Positions 16,075 through 24,470 of a DNA stretch of 64,000 bases are shown here, in pieces. Numbering within the stretch: position 1 is the stretch's first letter; each line of letters opens with the position of its first letter. Location: positions 19,245 to 83,244 of the forward strand of contig NZ_JAGIBG010000022.1 in the NCBI RefSeq assembly GCF_017744435.1, given 5' to 3'. The DNA is from Pseudomonas sp. (lineage in GTDB: Bacteria; Pseudomonadota; Gammaproteobacteria; Pseudomonadales; Pseudomonadaceae). Below the pieces are notes generated by a model, which did not search any database, was not told the DNA's origin, and worked only from the letters and a program-made list of their open reading frames with translations. The translations under genes and the position numbers were made by a program.

Positions 16075-17412
16075 ATGTCGCAACTGTCCGCCGACTGGCA
16101 GCACCACCCCACCCATCGCAAGGTCTGGGCCCTGGCAGCGCCCATGATCCTCTCCAACATCTCGGTGCCGCTGGTGGCGCTGGTCGACAGCACCGTGATC
16201 GGCCACCTGCCCCACGCCCACCAGCTCGGCGCTGTGGCCGTAGGCGCGACGCTGTTCACCTTCATGGTTGGCCTGATGGGCTTCCTGCGCATGGGCTCCA
16301 CCGGCTTCGCCGCCCAGGCAGCCGGACGTGCCGACGGTGCGGCCCTGCGCCAGGTGCTGGTGCAGGGCCTGCTGCTGGCCGTGGCCTTCGCCCTGCTCAT
16401 TGGCCTGCTTGCCCTGCCCTTCAGCCAGTTGGCCCTGCACGCCATGCAACCGAGCGAGGCGTTGCAGCAGTCCACTGAAGACTTCTTCCATACCCGCCTG
16501 CTCGGCCTGCCAGCGGCGCTGGCCAGCTATGCGCTGGTCGGCTGGTTCCTCGGCACACAGAACGCGCGCGCGCCGTTGGCGATTCTGCTGACCACCAACC
16601 TGCTGAACATCGCCCTCAACCTGTGGTTCGTATTGGGCCTGAACTGGGGCGTGCTGGGTTCGGCAAGGGCCTCGGTGATCGCCGAATGGAGCGCCGCCCT
16701 GCTCGGCCTGGCCCTGACCCGCCCGGCCCTGCGCGCCTACCCCGGGCAGATCGTCTGGGCTGCGCTCAAGCGTTGGCAGGCCTGGCGGCCACTGCTGGCG
16801 GTAAACCGCGACATCTTCCTGCGCAGCCTGGCGCTGCAGTTGGTGTTCCTGCTGATCACCGTGCAGGGCGCACGGTTGGGTGAAGCCACGGTGGCGGCCA
16901 ATGCCCTGCTGCTCAACGGGCTGCTGCTTACCGCCTACGCCCTCGATGGCCTGGCGCATGCCGTGGAGGCGTTGTGCGGGCATGCCATTGGTGCGCGGGA
17001 CCGGGATACCTTGCGCCGGTCACTGGTGGTGGCCTGCGGTTGGTCGCTGATCACCAGCCTGGGGTTTGCCGGGGTGTTCCTGCTGGGCGGGCACCTGTTC
17101 ATCGACCTGCAGACCAACATCGATAGCGTGCGGGCGGCGGCTTATCCGTTCCTGCCATATCTGGCGCTGCTGCCGTTGATTGCGGTGTGGAGTTACCTGC
17201 TCGACGGGTTGTTCATCGGCGCGACCCGGGCACGGGAAATGCGTAACGCGATGCTGTTGTCGGTCATGATCGCACTACCGCTCGGCTGGCTGTCGACTGA
17301 ACTTGGCAACCACGGACTGTGGCTGGCATTTCTCGGTTTCATGGCTCTACGGGCACTGACGCTGGGGGCGACAGGCCTGCGTATGTACCGGCAAGGCAAA
17401 TGGATCGAGTGA
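16075..17412 (+). CDS. dinF: MATE family efflux transporter, DinF type
   Basis: A 445-residue inner-membrane protein with about 12 hydrophobic segments. The DinF/MATE N-terminal motif is plain: ALAAPMILSNISVPLVALVD, then STVIGHLPHAHQLGAVAVG and GFLRMGSTGFAAQAAG. These exporters use Na+ or H+ gradients to expel organic cations and oxidants. The start is the ATG at 16075. The same frame stays open far upstream through the antisense strand of yfhM, but that is a codon-bias artefact. It is divergent from yfhM with 180 bases between them. It is probably a single-gene transcript, with bla 148 bases downstream. The substrate is not predictable. Confidence 0.88.
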   Translation: MSQLSADWQHHPTHRKVWALAAPMILSNISVPLVALVDSTVIGHLPHAHQLGAVAVGATLFTFMVGLMGFLRMGSTGFAAQAAGRADGAALRQVLVQGLLLAVAFALLIGLLALPFSQLALHAMQPSEALQQSTEDFFHTRLLGLPAALASYALVGWFLGTQNARAPLAILLTTNLLNIALNLWFVLGLNWGVLGSARASVIAEWSAALLGLALTRPALRAYPGQIVWAALKRWQAWRPLLAVNRDIFLRSLALQLVFLLITVQGARLGEATVAANALLLNGLLLTAYALDGLAHAVEALCGHAIGARDRDTLRRSLVVACGWSLITSLGFAGVFLLGGHLFIDLQTNIDSVRAAAYPFLPYLALLPLIAVWSYLLDGLFIGATRAREMRNAMLLSVMIALPLGWLSTELGNHGLWLAFLGFMALRALTLGATGLRMYRQGKWIE

Positions 17413-17560
17413 TCCTCAGTCCCCCGTGAGCAGTCATGATGGTGAATGCCCCCATGATCAAAAGGGATTTTCCCTACAGGTTTAAACTCCGCATCTTACT
17501 TACAAAGAAGCACTGACCCATTTAGTTTCACAGCCTCTTCCATTAAGCAGGGAAAGGCCA

Positions 17561-18430
17561 ATGCAACTCAGTGGAATCAGGCAATGGATCAGCGGAGCTG
17601 CAGCAGCTGCCATCGTGGCGATGTCATCCTGCGCATTTGCGGCGGACGACCCCATCCAGGAAGCGGCACTTCGTTTGGAGAACGCGCTGGATGCGCGGGT
17701 CGGCTATGCGATCCATGACACCGGCACAGGTCTGGGGTGGGAGCACCGGGCCGACGAGCGCTTCCCGATGGCGAGCACAGTGAAGCTGCTGGTGTGTTCG
17801 GCCTTGCTGCACCAGGGCCAGGTGAAGATGAAAAAGGCTTGGCAGGTTCAACAGGAAAGCATCCTGCCTCACTCCCCCGTGACACAGAACCTGGTCGGTA
17901 AGCAGGTAGCAGCCTCCGACCTGTGCGCTTTCACTTTGAAAACCAGTGACAATGCGGCTGTTAATGGTGTGCTGGAGGTATTGGGCGGCCCCGCAGCCGT
18001 GAACGCTTTCCTGCAGGAAATCGGTGATCAGACCACGCGATCGGACCGCAATGAGCCGAGCTTGAACGAGGGACAACCTGGCGACCTGCGTGACACGACT
18101 ACACCGAAGGCGATGGCAGGCACAATGAGGTCGCTGCTACTGGGCTCTGCGCTTAAGGATGAGCCGAGAAAGCAGCTGACGGAGTGGCTGATGAGCAATG
18201 AGGTAGGCGGCCCGCTGCTGCGGGCCGGCATCCCTGGCGACTGGCGCATCGCCGACAGAACCGGAAGCGGGGGCTTTGGCACGCGAGGCGTCGTGGCGGT
18301 GATGTGGCCACCCCAACGGGCACCCATTGTCGCCGCCATTTATCTCACCGAAACCAGCGCTTCCATGGAGCAGCGCAACGCTGCTATCGCCGAAATCGGC
18401 CGGGCCATGGTCAAGGCTGTCGCACCATAG
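17561..18430 (+). CDS. Class A beta-lactamase, CARB/PSE carbenicillinase-like (RTG triad)
   Basis: A 289-residue precursor with a signal peptide ending near CAFA-ADDP. Catalytic motifs are complete: S72-T-V-K (Ambler Ser70/Lys73), S129-D-N, E165 in EPSLNEG (Ambler Glu166) and R233-T-G in place of the common K-T-G. Arginine at Ambler 234, the phrase GDLRDTTTPKA and the ending GGFGTRG are hallmarks of CARB/PSE carbenicillinases. Two cysteines (LLVCSALL and DLCAF) fit the Cys77-Cys123 disulfide. AAGCAGGGAAAGG precedes the ATG. Flanking DNA and codons are AT-richer than the neighbours, which suggests acquisition or a species-specific gene. No integron or IS is seen. An MSSC stretch in the signal resembles a weak lipobox. 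No AmpR-type regulator is adjacent. Confidence 0.9.
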   Translation: MQLSGIRQWISGAAAAAIVAMSSCAFAADDPIQEAALRLENALDARVGYAIHDTGTGLGWEHRADERFPMASTVKLLVCSALLHQGQVKMKKAWQVQQESILPHSPVTQNLVGKQVAASDLCAFTLKTSDNAAVNGVLEVLGGPAAVNAFLQEIGDQTTRSDRNEPSLNEGQPGDLRDTTTPKAMAGTMRSLLLGSALKDEPRKQLTEWLMSNEVGGPLLRAGIPGDWRIADRTGSGGFGTRGVVAVMWPPQRAPIVAAIYLTETSASMEQRNAAIAEIGRAMVKAVAP

Positions 18431-18442
18431 CCCGGCTACAGG

Positions 18443-20356
18443 TCACGAAGACAAGTACGAGGAGCGGGTCAGGCCAAGGCGCAGCGCATCGAGGAACTGA
18501 GTCCGCTCACGTGCGCTGATCTTGGCGCTGGCCACCTTGTCGCGGTAATGAGTCATCAACTCCTCCGGCGACAGGTGCACGTAACGCAGCATGTCTTCGA
18601 TGGTGTCGTGGGTCTCGATACCGGCGTGGTACACGCTGCCATCGGCATTCTGGTAGATGTTCACCGAGTCGGTGTCACCGAACAGATTGTGCATGTCGCC
18701 GAGGATTTCCTGGTAGGCGCCGACCAGGAACACACCCAGCAGGTAGTCCTCGCCTTCGTTGACCGCATGCACCGGCATGCTGGTCTCGATGCTCTGCTCG
18801 TCGACGTACTGGTTGATCTTGCCGTCGGAGTCGCAGGTCAGGTCCTGCAGCACCGCACGACGCATCGGTTCTTCGTCCAGGCGGTGCAGCGGGATGATCG
18901 GCAGTACCTGGCCGATGGCCCAGGTGTCCGGCAGGCTCTGGAACACCGAGAAATTGCAGATGTACTTGTCGGCCAGCTTGTCGTTGAGCTCGTCCAGCAC
19001 CTGGCGGTGCGAGCGCTGGCGGGCTTTCAGCGAGTTGTGCAGGCGGCGGCACACGGCGAAGTAGCACTGCTCGGCCAGGGCTTTCTCGGCCAGGCTGATC
19101 TTGCCATCGGCGTACTGCGCCGCCACGTCGCCCATGTAATGGGTGGCGCGCCAGTAGGTTTCGGTGACCATCTCGATGTCGGTCGGGCCCAGCAGGTCGA
19201 CCAGCCATTGCACGGTTTCCGGCAGGGCTTCCTTGTTCTCGATGGTCGGCACGTCGTCATTGTGCTTCTCGACGTCGGTCACCTGGATCACCAGCATCGC
19301 GTGGTGCGCGGTCAGCGAACGGCCGCTCTCGGAGAAGATGTGCGGGTGCGGCAGGCCCTGCGCGTCGCAGAACTCCTTGAGCATGCCCACCACCACGCCA
19401 GCGTAGTCGTCCATGTCGTAGTTGATCGAGCTGGCGTTACGCGAGTGGGTACCGTCGTAGTCCACACCCAGGCCACCGCCGACGTCGATATGGTCGACCG
19501 GCAGGCCCAGCGCACGCAGCTCGCCGTAGTAGCGGATGGCTTCCTTGAAACCGTGCTGGTAGTCGGCCAGGTTGGCGATCTGCGAGCCCATGTGGAAGTG
19601 CAGCAGGCGGATGCCCTGGTCCAGGCCGGCATCGCGGAAGCGCTGCACCACCGAGATCAGCTGGGCGGCGGACAAACCGAACTTGGACTTCTCACCCCCG
19701 GTGTCGGCCCACTTGCTCGATGCCAGCGACGACAGGCGCACGCGCAGGCCGACCTGTGGCTTGACCTTGAGATCGGCGGCCTCGTCGATCACCAGGGCCA
19801 CTTCCGACTCTTTCTCGATGACGATGAACACGTTGTGGCCGAGCTTCTGGCCCATCAAAGCCAGGCGGATGAACTCGCGATCCTTGTAGCCGTTGCAGAC
19901 GATGGTGCCGCCTTTCGGCGCCAGCGCCAGCACGGCCAGCAGCTCGGGCTTGGAACCGGCTTCCAGGCCGATCGAGACGTTCTGCGTGGCGATGATGTTT
20001 TCCACCACCGCTTCCTGCTGGTTGACCTTGATCGGGTACAGCGCGGTGTACTGGCTCTGGTATTCCAGGCGCGCGATGTTGGCATCGAAAGCGCCGGTCA
20101 GCTGGCGTACGCGGTCCTGCAGGATGTCGGGGAAGCGCACCAGCAGCGGCAGCGACAGGCCACTCTGACGCAGCTCGTCGACCTGCTCGAACAGGTCGAT
20201 CGGCGCGCTGCCGGGGCCGTTGGGGCGCACTTCGACGCGCCCGGCTTCATTGATGGCGAAATAACCAGCGCCCCAATGGCGGATGCCATAAACACTGCGG
20301 CTGTCAGCCACGGTCCACTGGCTACCATCGTCTTTGCGTGTGCGTCGTACGGACAT
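18443..20356 (-). CDS. speA: Biosynthetic arginine decarboxylase
   Basis: A 637-residue PLP enzyme of the alanine-racemase-fold (group IV) decarboxylases. The PLP lysine lies in YPIKVNQQEAVVE near residue 105. Other family blocks include FHMGSQIANLADYQHG, DVGGGLGVDYDGTHS, FSESGRSLTAHHAM, and the C-terminal CDSDGKINQYV with the substrate-binding Cys-Asp. It converts arginine to agmatine, the first step to putrescine. The length matches E. coli SpeA (658) and Pseudomonas SpeA. The ATG is at 20356. It is convergent with bla, the stops being 12 bases apart with no obvious terminator. It lies 152 bases downstream of yciH on the same strand, the usual Pseudomonas order. Confidence 0.95.
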   Translation of the reverse strand: MSVRRTRKDDGSQWTVADSRSVYGIRHWGAGYFAINEAGRVEVRPNGPGSAPIDLFEQVDELRQSGLSLPLLVRFPDILQDRVRQLTGAFDANIARLEYQSQYTALYPIKVNQQEAVVENIIATQNVSIGLEAGSKPELLAVLALAPKGGTIVCNGYKDREFIRLALMGQKLGHNVFIVIEKESEVALVIDEAADLKVKPQVGLRVRLSSLASSKWADTGGEKSKFGLSAAQLISVVQRFRDAGLDQGIRLLHFHMGSQIANLADYQHGFKEAIRYYGELRALGLPVDHIDVGGGLGVDYDGTHSRNASSINYDMDDYAGVVVGMLKEFCDAQGLPHPHIFSESGRSLTAHHAMLVIQVTDVEKHNDDVPTIENKEALPETVQWLVDLLGPTDIEMVTETYWRATHYMGDVAAQYADGKISLAEKALAEQCYFAVCRRLHNSLKARQRSHRQVLDELNDKLADKYICNFSVFQSLPDTWAIGQVLPIIPLHRLDEEPMRRAVLQDLTCDSDGKINQYVDEQSIETSMPVHAVNEGEDYLLGVFLVGAYQEILGDMHNLFGDTDSVNIYQNADGSVYHAGIETHDTIEDMLRYVHLSPEELMTHYRDKVASAKISARERTQFLDALRLGLTRSSYLSS

Positions 20357-20508
20357 TCAAGTCCCCTATAGATAAGTCGAAGTCACTGCCCCGCAAGGAG
20401 GCGGGCGCAGTGTAAAAGCCGAAAATGACGATTCGTCCGTGCCCTGGGATAGACCCTGGTCACGGGAACGAGTTTAGAAAGCGTTGGGCAAAAAATCGCG
20501 GGGGCGCA

Positions 20509-20880
20509 TCAGCCGCCGGACTTTTTCGCCTTGAAGCCCTGTTTGATCAGCTCGGCGATCAGCAGTTCGACATGGTCGCCCTGGATCTCGATGACCCCAT
20601 CCTTCAGCGCACCGCCGGTACCGCAACGGCGCTTGAGGGTGGTGGCCAGCTCCTTGAGCTGGTCGAGCGGCAGCGGCACGCCGGTGACGGTAGTCACGGT
20701 CTTGCCGCCACGGCCTTTGCTTTCACGACGCACACGGGCGATGCCGTCACCTTCGGGGATGACTTGCTGCTTGCAGGTGCAGGCGTCCACCGGCTGACCA
20801 CAGTCGGGGCAATGCCGACCGGCATCGGTGGAGTAAACGAGACCGCCAAGGGCGGCGAAGGAAGAAGCTTTCTTGGCCAC
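20509..20880 (-). CDS. yciH: SUI1/eIF1-like translation factor YciH
   Basis: A 123-residue protein begun at GTG 20880 with AGAGGAAC just upstream. The frame is open further back to 21084, but that part overlaps intergenic sequence and is low-complexity. A short zinc-finger-like N-terminus (HCPDCGQPVDACTCKQ) precedes the SUI1 domain with TVTTVTGVPLPLDQLKEL, the conserved KRRCGTGGALKDG loop and EIQGDHVELLIAELIKQGF. eIF1-like YciH can bind the 30S P site and affect initiation fidelity. It lies between a NUDIX gene and speA, as in other pseudomonads. An in-vivo role is not established for this organism. Confidence 0.88.
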   Translation of the reverse strand: MAKKASSFAALGGLVYSTDAGRHCPDCGQPVDACTCKQQVIPEGDGIARVRRESKGRGGKTVTTVTGVPLPLDQLKELATTLKRRCGTGGALKDGVIEIQGDHVELLIAELIKQGFKAKKSGG

Positions 20881-21084
20881 TTTTGTTCCTCTGTGCTGAG
20901 GACAAAAACTGGTCGACGGGAGCCGACCGCGAAGCCCCACTCTGGCAGGGGCGGCGCTACTGCCGCAAGATCCTGCGGCAGCCCGAAAAGGGCGCGCAGT
21001 GTAACGATAAATCAGGCGGTTGCTAAGTACTGGAATGCGCCATTTTGCGAATGATTTGCGACCTTGGGCTGCTACACCGATCAA

Positions 21085-21128
21085 TGTGGGAGCGGCCTTG
21101 TGTCGCGAAAGGGCCGCAGAGCGGCCCC
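21085..21128. repeat. Single REP unit, CGGCCTTG type
   Basis: TGTGGGAGCGGCCTTGTGTC followed by GCGAAAGGGCCGC and GCGGCCCC forms one REP unit with its own small stem. It lies just past the NUDIX stop and has no inverted partner within 200 bases. The rest of 20881-21135 holds no other gene. Confidence 0.75.
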
Positions 21129-21135
21129 AACTCTA

Positions 21136-21669
21136 TTACAGGCTGGCCTTGTAGCGCTGCAACGCGGCCAGCGAGTCGGGGCAATACGGCTTTTTCAGGC
21201 TTTCCTGCTCGGCCATCTCAAGGCTGATGAATTTCGCCTCGATCACCTCTTCCGGCTGCAACCGCAACGGTGCATCGGACACCGCCGAATACACCGCGCA
21301 CCACAGGTGGTTGTCCGGCATATCGAAATAGAAGCGCTCATGAAAGCACAGCTCGACGCCTTCGATGCCCAGCTCCTCGGCCAGCTCGCGGGCAGCCGAG
21401 TCGTCATACGCCTCCCCTGCCGTCACCATGCCGCCGGCCGCCACGTCCCAATACCCCGGGTACAGCGCCTTGCTCAAAGCCCGCCGGTGCACGCACAGCT
21501 CGCCGGCACTGTTGAACAACAGGATGAACGTGCAGCGGCCGATCAGGCCGCGCTCGCGCAGCTCGGCCCTGGGCAATGCGCCGAGCACCTGGTCGGCGTC
21601 GTCCACCCAGGTGACCAGTTCACGGTCTGAAGCCGCCCGGTGGGCGGCCTCGTTGGCGCTGATGGCCAT
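21136..21669 (-). CDS. NUDIX hydrolase (YfcD-like)
   Basis: A 177-residue protein started at ATG 21669; the longer frame upstream overlaps the DUF2333 gene. The Nudix box is complete: GGMVTAGEAYDDSAARELAEELGI, fitting G-x5-E-x7-R-E-x2-E-E-x-G. It is preceded by TFILLFNSAGELCVHRRA and YPGYWDVAA, typical of the YfcD/IDI-like branch. It hydrolyses a nucleoside diphosphate linked to another group; the actual substrate is unknown. It starts 2 bases after the DUF2333 stop, so the two are in one operon. Confidence 0.87.
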   Translation of the reverse strand: MAISANEAAHRAASDRELVTWVDDADQVLGALPRAELRERGLIGRCTFILLFNSAGELCVHRRALSKALYPGYWDVAAGGMVTAGEAYDDSAARELAEELGIEGVELCFHERFYFDMPDNHLWCAVYSAVSDAPLRLQPEEVIEAKFISLEMAEQESLKKPYCPDSLAALQRYKASL

Positions 21670-21671
21670 GC

Positions 21672-22739
21672 TCAACCCTGCGACAGCAACTGACGCAGGT
21701 CGATGACCGCGGCGTTGGCCCGGGAAATGTAGTTGGCCATGACCAGCGAGTGGTTGGCCCACATGCCGAAGCCGCTGCCATTGAGCACCATCGGGCTCCA
21801 CAGTGGCTCCTGCGAGGCTTCCAGCTCACGAATGATCTGGCGCACGCTGACCGTGGCGTTCTTCTTCGCCAGCACGTCGGCAAAGTCGACCTCGATGGCG
21901 CGCAGCAGGTGCGACAGCGCCCAGGCCTGGCCACGGGCTTCGTAGAACACGTTGTCGATCTGCAGCCACGGGGTTTCAACCAGCTCTTCATCCACCTGCG
22001 GCGCCTGGCCGGCGATCACCGATTCGGTCTTCAGGGTAGTGTTGAGCTTGACCCGGCCCACACTGGCCGAGAGGCGCTGCGACAGCGAACCCAGGCGGGT
22101 GGCCACGTCACCCAGCCAGTTGTTCAGGTTGTCGGCGCGGGTATAGAAGGCGGCGCCCTTGTCGCCAGCGGCCAGGCGCGCCTGGTAGCGGCTCAGCGAC
22201 TTGATGCCCTCTTCGAACTCCGACTCGCTCGATGGCAGGATCCAGCTCTTGTTGTCGAAGTTGAAGCGCGGCTCGGCCTTGGCCAGATCGGCATCCTCGG
22301 TGGACTGCGACTGCGAACGGGCGAAGTCCTTGCGCAGGGCCCGGGACAGGTCACGCACCTGTACCAGCACGCCGTATTCCCAGCTCGGCATGTTGTCCAG
22401 CCACAGCCCGGGCGGGAAACGGTCATTGGAAATATAGCCACCCGGCTTGTTCAGCAGGGTGCCGGCCACGGTCTTGAGGGTCTCGATGGTGGTGTAGCCC
22501 ACCACCATCTGCTGGCCGTTGCGCTCGGCGGCTGCCTGGGCATTCTGCTGCACCGGGAACAGCGCCGGCTCTTCGCTCCAGTACCAGCCCAGGCCCAGGC
22601 ACACCAGCAGGTACAGCCCGATCAGGGTCCCCAGGGCACGGCTCCAGAGCCCGCCAAAATAGCTGCGGGCAGCGGCGCGGCGGCCATCGACACGCTCGCG
22701 GGGCTCGGCTTTGGCCTCGCGGTTTTTCCAGTCCAGCAT
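21672..22739 (-). CDS. DUF2333 family inner-membrane-anchored protein
   Basis: A 355-residue protein with one N-terminal TM segment (RALGTLIGLYLLVCLGLGWYW) after a short charged cytoplasmic tail, and a periplasmic domain that covers the rest. Family blocks include GGYISNDRFPPGLWLDNMPSW, LSRALRKDFARSQSQS and SGFGMWANHSLVMANYIS. It is found next to the same NUDIX gene throughout Pseudomonas. AAGGAC precedes the ATG by 8 bases. The biochemical function is unknown. The 246 bases upstream separate it from the divergent diguanylate cyclase. Confidence 0.82.
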   Translation of the reverse strand: MLDWKNREAKAEPRERVDGRRAAARSYFGGLWSRALGTLIGLYLLVCLGLGWYWSEEPALFPVQQNAQAAAERNGQQMVVGYTTIETLKTVAGTLLNKPGGYISNDRFPPGLWLDNMPSWEYGVLVQVRDLSRALRKDFARSQSQSTEDADLAKAEPRFNFDNKSWILPSSESEFEEGIKSLSRYQARLAAGDKGAAFYTRADNLNNWLGDVATRLGSLSQRLSASVGRVKLNTTLKTESVIAGQAPQVDEELVETPWLQIDNVFYEARGQAWALSHLLRAIEVDFADVLAKKNATVSVRQIIRELEASQEPLWSPMVLNGSGFGMWANHSLVMANYISRANAAVIDLRQLLSQG

Positions 22740-22985
22740 GGCTTTGTCCTTAATCAGTCACGACGGTTCAGGGCTTGGACCACAGGCCAGCGCCAGGGTG
22801 CCACGGCAAGCCCGCGTCGCAGCACTATAAAGCAGACACCGCCGTACGCATAAGCGACCAATGAGTCAGTAACTGAATATTCGTTCGCGAGCCTTTGTTG
22901 AGGCGGCACACATACGGGTGGAAAAAGTGGTGCTAGCATACAGCCATCATCGAACCTGCATAGCCCACTAACAAGTAGCCAGGAC

Positions 22986-24365
22986 ATGACCCAAGCCGCG
23001 GAGCCGAGCCAGGAGCGCCTCTCGCAGGAGCTCGAACAGCTGTTGCAGCGCCTGTCGCGTACGCGCCTGCGCCACGGCGACCAGCCCGACCAGCTGGAGC
23101 TGCCACCTGCGCGCAAGCCGGTCTACCTGCTGCTGCACGACCATGAGCGCGCCGAGCGCCTCGCCCAGCAGCTGGAGTTCTTCGGCCTGAGCGCGCAACC
23201 ACAGCCCTGCGCCAGTGCGTTTCTGGCTTCGCTGGCCGAGCAACCTCCGGCCGCCATCGTCATGGATGTCGACTTCTCTGGCCCCGGTGCTGGCCTGCCG
23301 TTGGCGGCGCTGGCGCAACGGGGCCAGGCGCAGCCCATACCGCTGCTGTTCTTCAGCCTGCACGAAGCCGATACGCCGACACGCCTGGCCGCGGTGCGCG
23401 CCGGCGGCCAGGCGTTTCTGACCGGTACGCTGGAAGCCTCCAGCCTGCTGGAAAAGCTCGAAGCCATGACCAGCAACGCACAGCAGGAACCGCTACGCGT
23501 GCTGATCATCGACGACTCACGCGCCCAGGCCCTGCATACCGAACGCGTACTGGCCAGCGCCGGTATGCTGACCCGCAGCCTGAACGACCCGATCCGCGCC
23601 ATGGCGGAGCTCGCCGACTTCCAGCCCGACCTGATCATCCTCGACCTGTACATGCCGACGTGCTCGGGCCCGGAACTGGCCAAGGTGATCCGCCACAATG
23701 ACCGTTACGTCAGCGTGCCAATCATCTACCTGTCCGCCGAGGACGACCTGGACAAGCAGCTCGATGCCATGAGTGAAGGCGGCGACGACTTCCTGACCAA
23801 GCCGATCCGCTCGCGGCACCTGATCACCACCGTGCGCAACCGCGCCGCCCGCGCCCGCCACCTCAAGGCCCGCATGGTCCGTGACAGCCTGACCGGGCTG
23901 TACAACCACACCCACATCCTGCAACTGCTCGAAGACTGCAGCTACCGTGCCCGCCGCGCGCAGCAACCACTAAGCTTCGCCATGCTCGACATCGACCACT
24001 TCAAGAAGATCAACGACCGCCACGGCCACCCCATGGGCGACCGGGTGATCAAGAGCCTGGCGCTGTTTCTCAAGCAACGCCTGCGCAAGACCGACTTCAT
24101 TGGCCGCTATGGTGGCGAGGAATTTGCCATCGTCATGCCCAACACCTCACTGGTAGCCGCGCACAAGGTCCTGGACGAGATTCGCCGGCGCTTTGCCGAG
24201 ATTCTCTACCCGGCGCAGCCGGAGGATCTGCAATGCACCTTCAGTGCCGGGGTGGTGCAGCTGGACGATGAGCTGGATGCGCTGAGCATGGCCAGCACGG
24301 CGGACGAGGCGTTGTACCGGGCCAAGCATGCCGGGCGTAACTGCGTGGTCCGGGTCGAGCCGTAA
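22986..24365 (+). CDS. gcbA: Response regulator-type diguanylate cyclase (GcbA-like)
   Basis: A 459-residue cytoplasmic protein. A first receiver-like domain (about residues 45-155) has IVMDVDFSG at the Asp position but lacks the usual acidic pair near its start, so it is probably degenerate. A second receiver (about 168-290) is complete: VLIIDDSRA, phospho-Asp D220 in ILDLYMP, and Lys in FLTKPIR. The GGDEF domain has the active GGEEF at 376-380 and an inhibitory I-site RKTD at 367-370. It should make c-di-GMP from two GTP with product feedback. The architecture and position before the chemoreceptor and dsbD match GcbA of P. fluorescens and PA4843, which favour biofilm attachment. Confidence 0.86.
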   Translation: MTQAAEPSQERLSQELEQLLQRLSRTRLRHGDQPDQLELPPARKPVYLLLHDHERAERLAQQLEFFGLSAQPQPCASAFLASLAEQPPAAIVMDVDFSGPGAGLPLAALAQRGQAQPIPLLFFSLHEADTPTRLAAVRAGGQAFLTGTLEASSLLEKLEAMTSNAQQEPLRVLIIDDSRAQALHTERVLASAGMLTRSLNDPIRAMAELADFQPDLIILDLYMPTCSGPELAKVIRHNDRYVSVPIIYLSAEDDLDKQLDAMSEGGDDFLTKPIRSRHLITTVRNRAARARHLKARMVRDSLTGLYNHTHILQLLEDCSYRARRAQQPLSFAMLDIDHFKKINDRHGHPMGDRVIKSLALFLKQRLRKTDFIGRYGGEEFAIVMPNTSLVAAHKVLDEIRRRFAEILYPAQPEDLQCTFSAGVVQLDDELDALSMASTADEALYRAKHAGRNCVVRVEP

Positions 24366-24470
24366 CGGCCGAGCGCAATAGCTCAACGCCACCATCGTCA
24401 TCACCTGGTAACAAATTCGCCATAAATTCAGGCGCTTATCTCTCGACTCCCCCGCAGGAAGTTCGCGGCT

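Noticed and set aside
17561..17650. The beta-lactamase as a lipoprotein, because of MSSC in the signal peptide
   Set aside because: The residue at -3 is Met rather than Leu/Val/Ile, and a standard cleavage site AFA-A follows directly, so a soluble periplasmic enzyme is more likely.
18548..20371. A 607-codon open frame opposite speA
   Set aside because: Antisense artefact: SpeA on the minus strand has all conserved motifs, and the plus-strand product is rich in Val/His/Gln/Asp with no domain.
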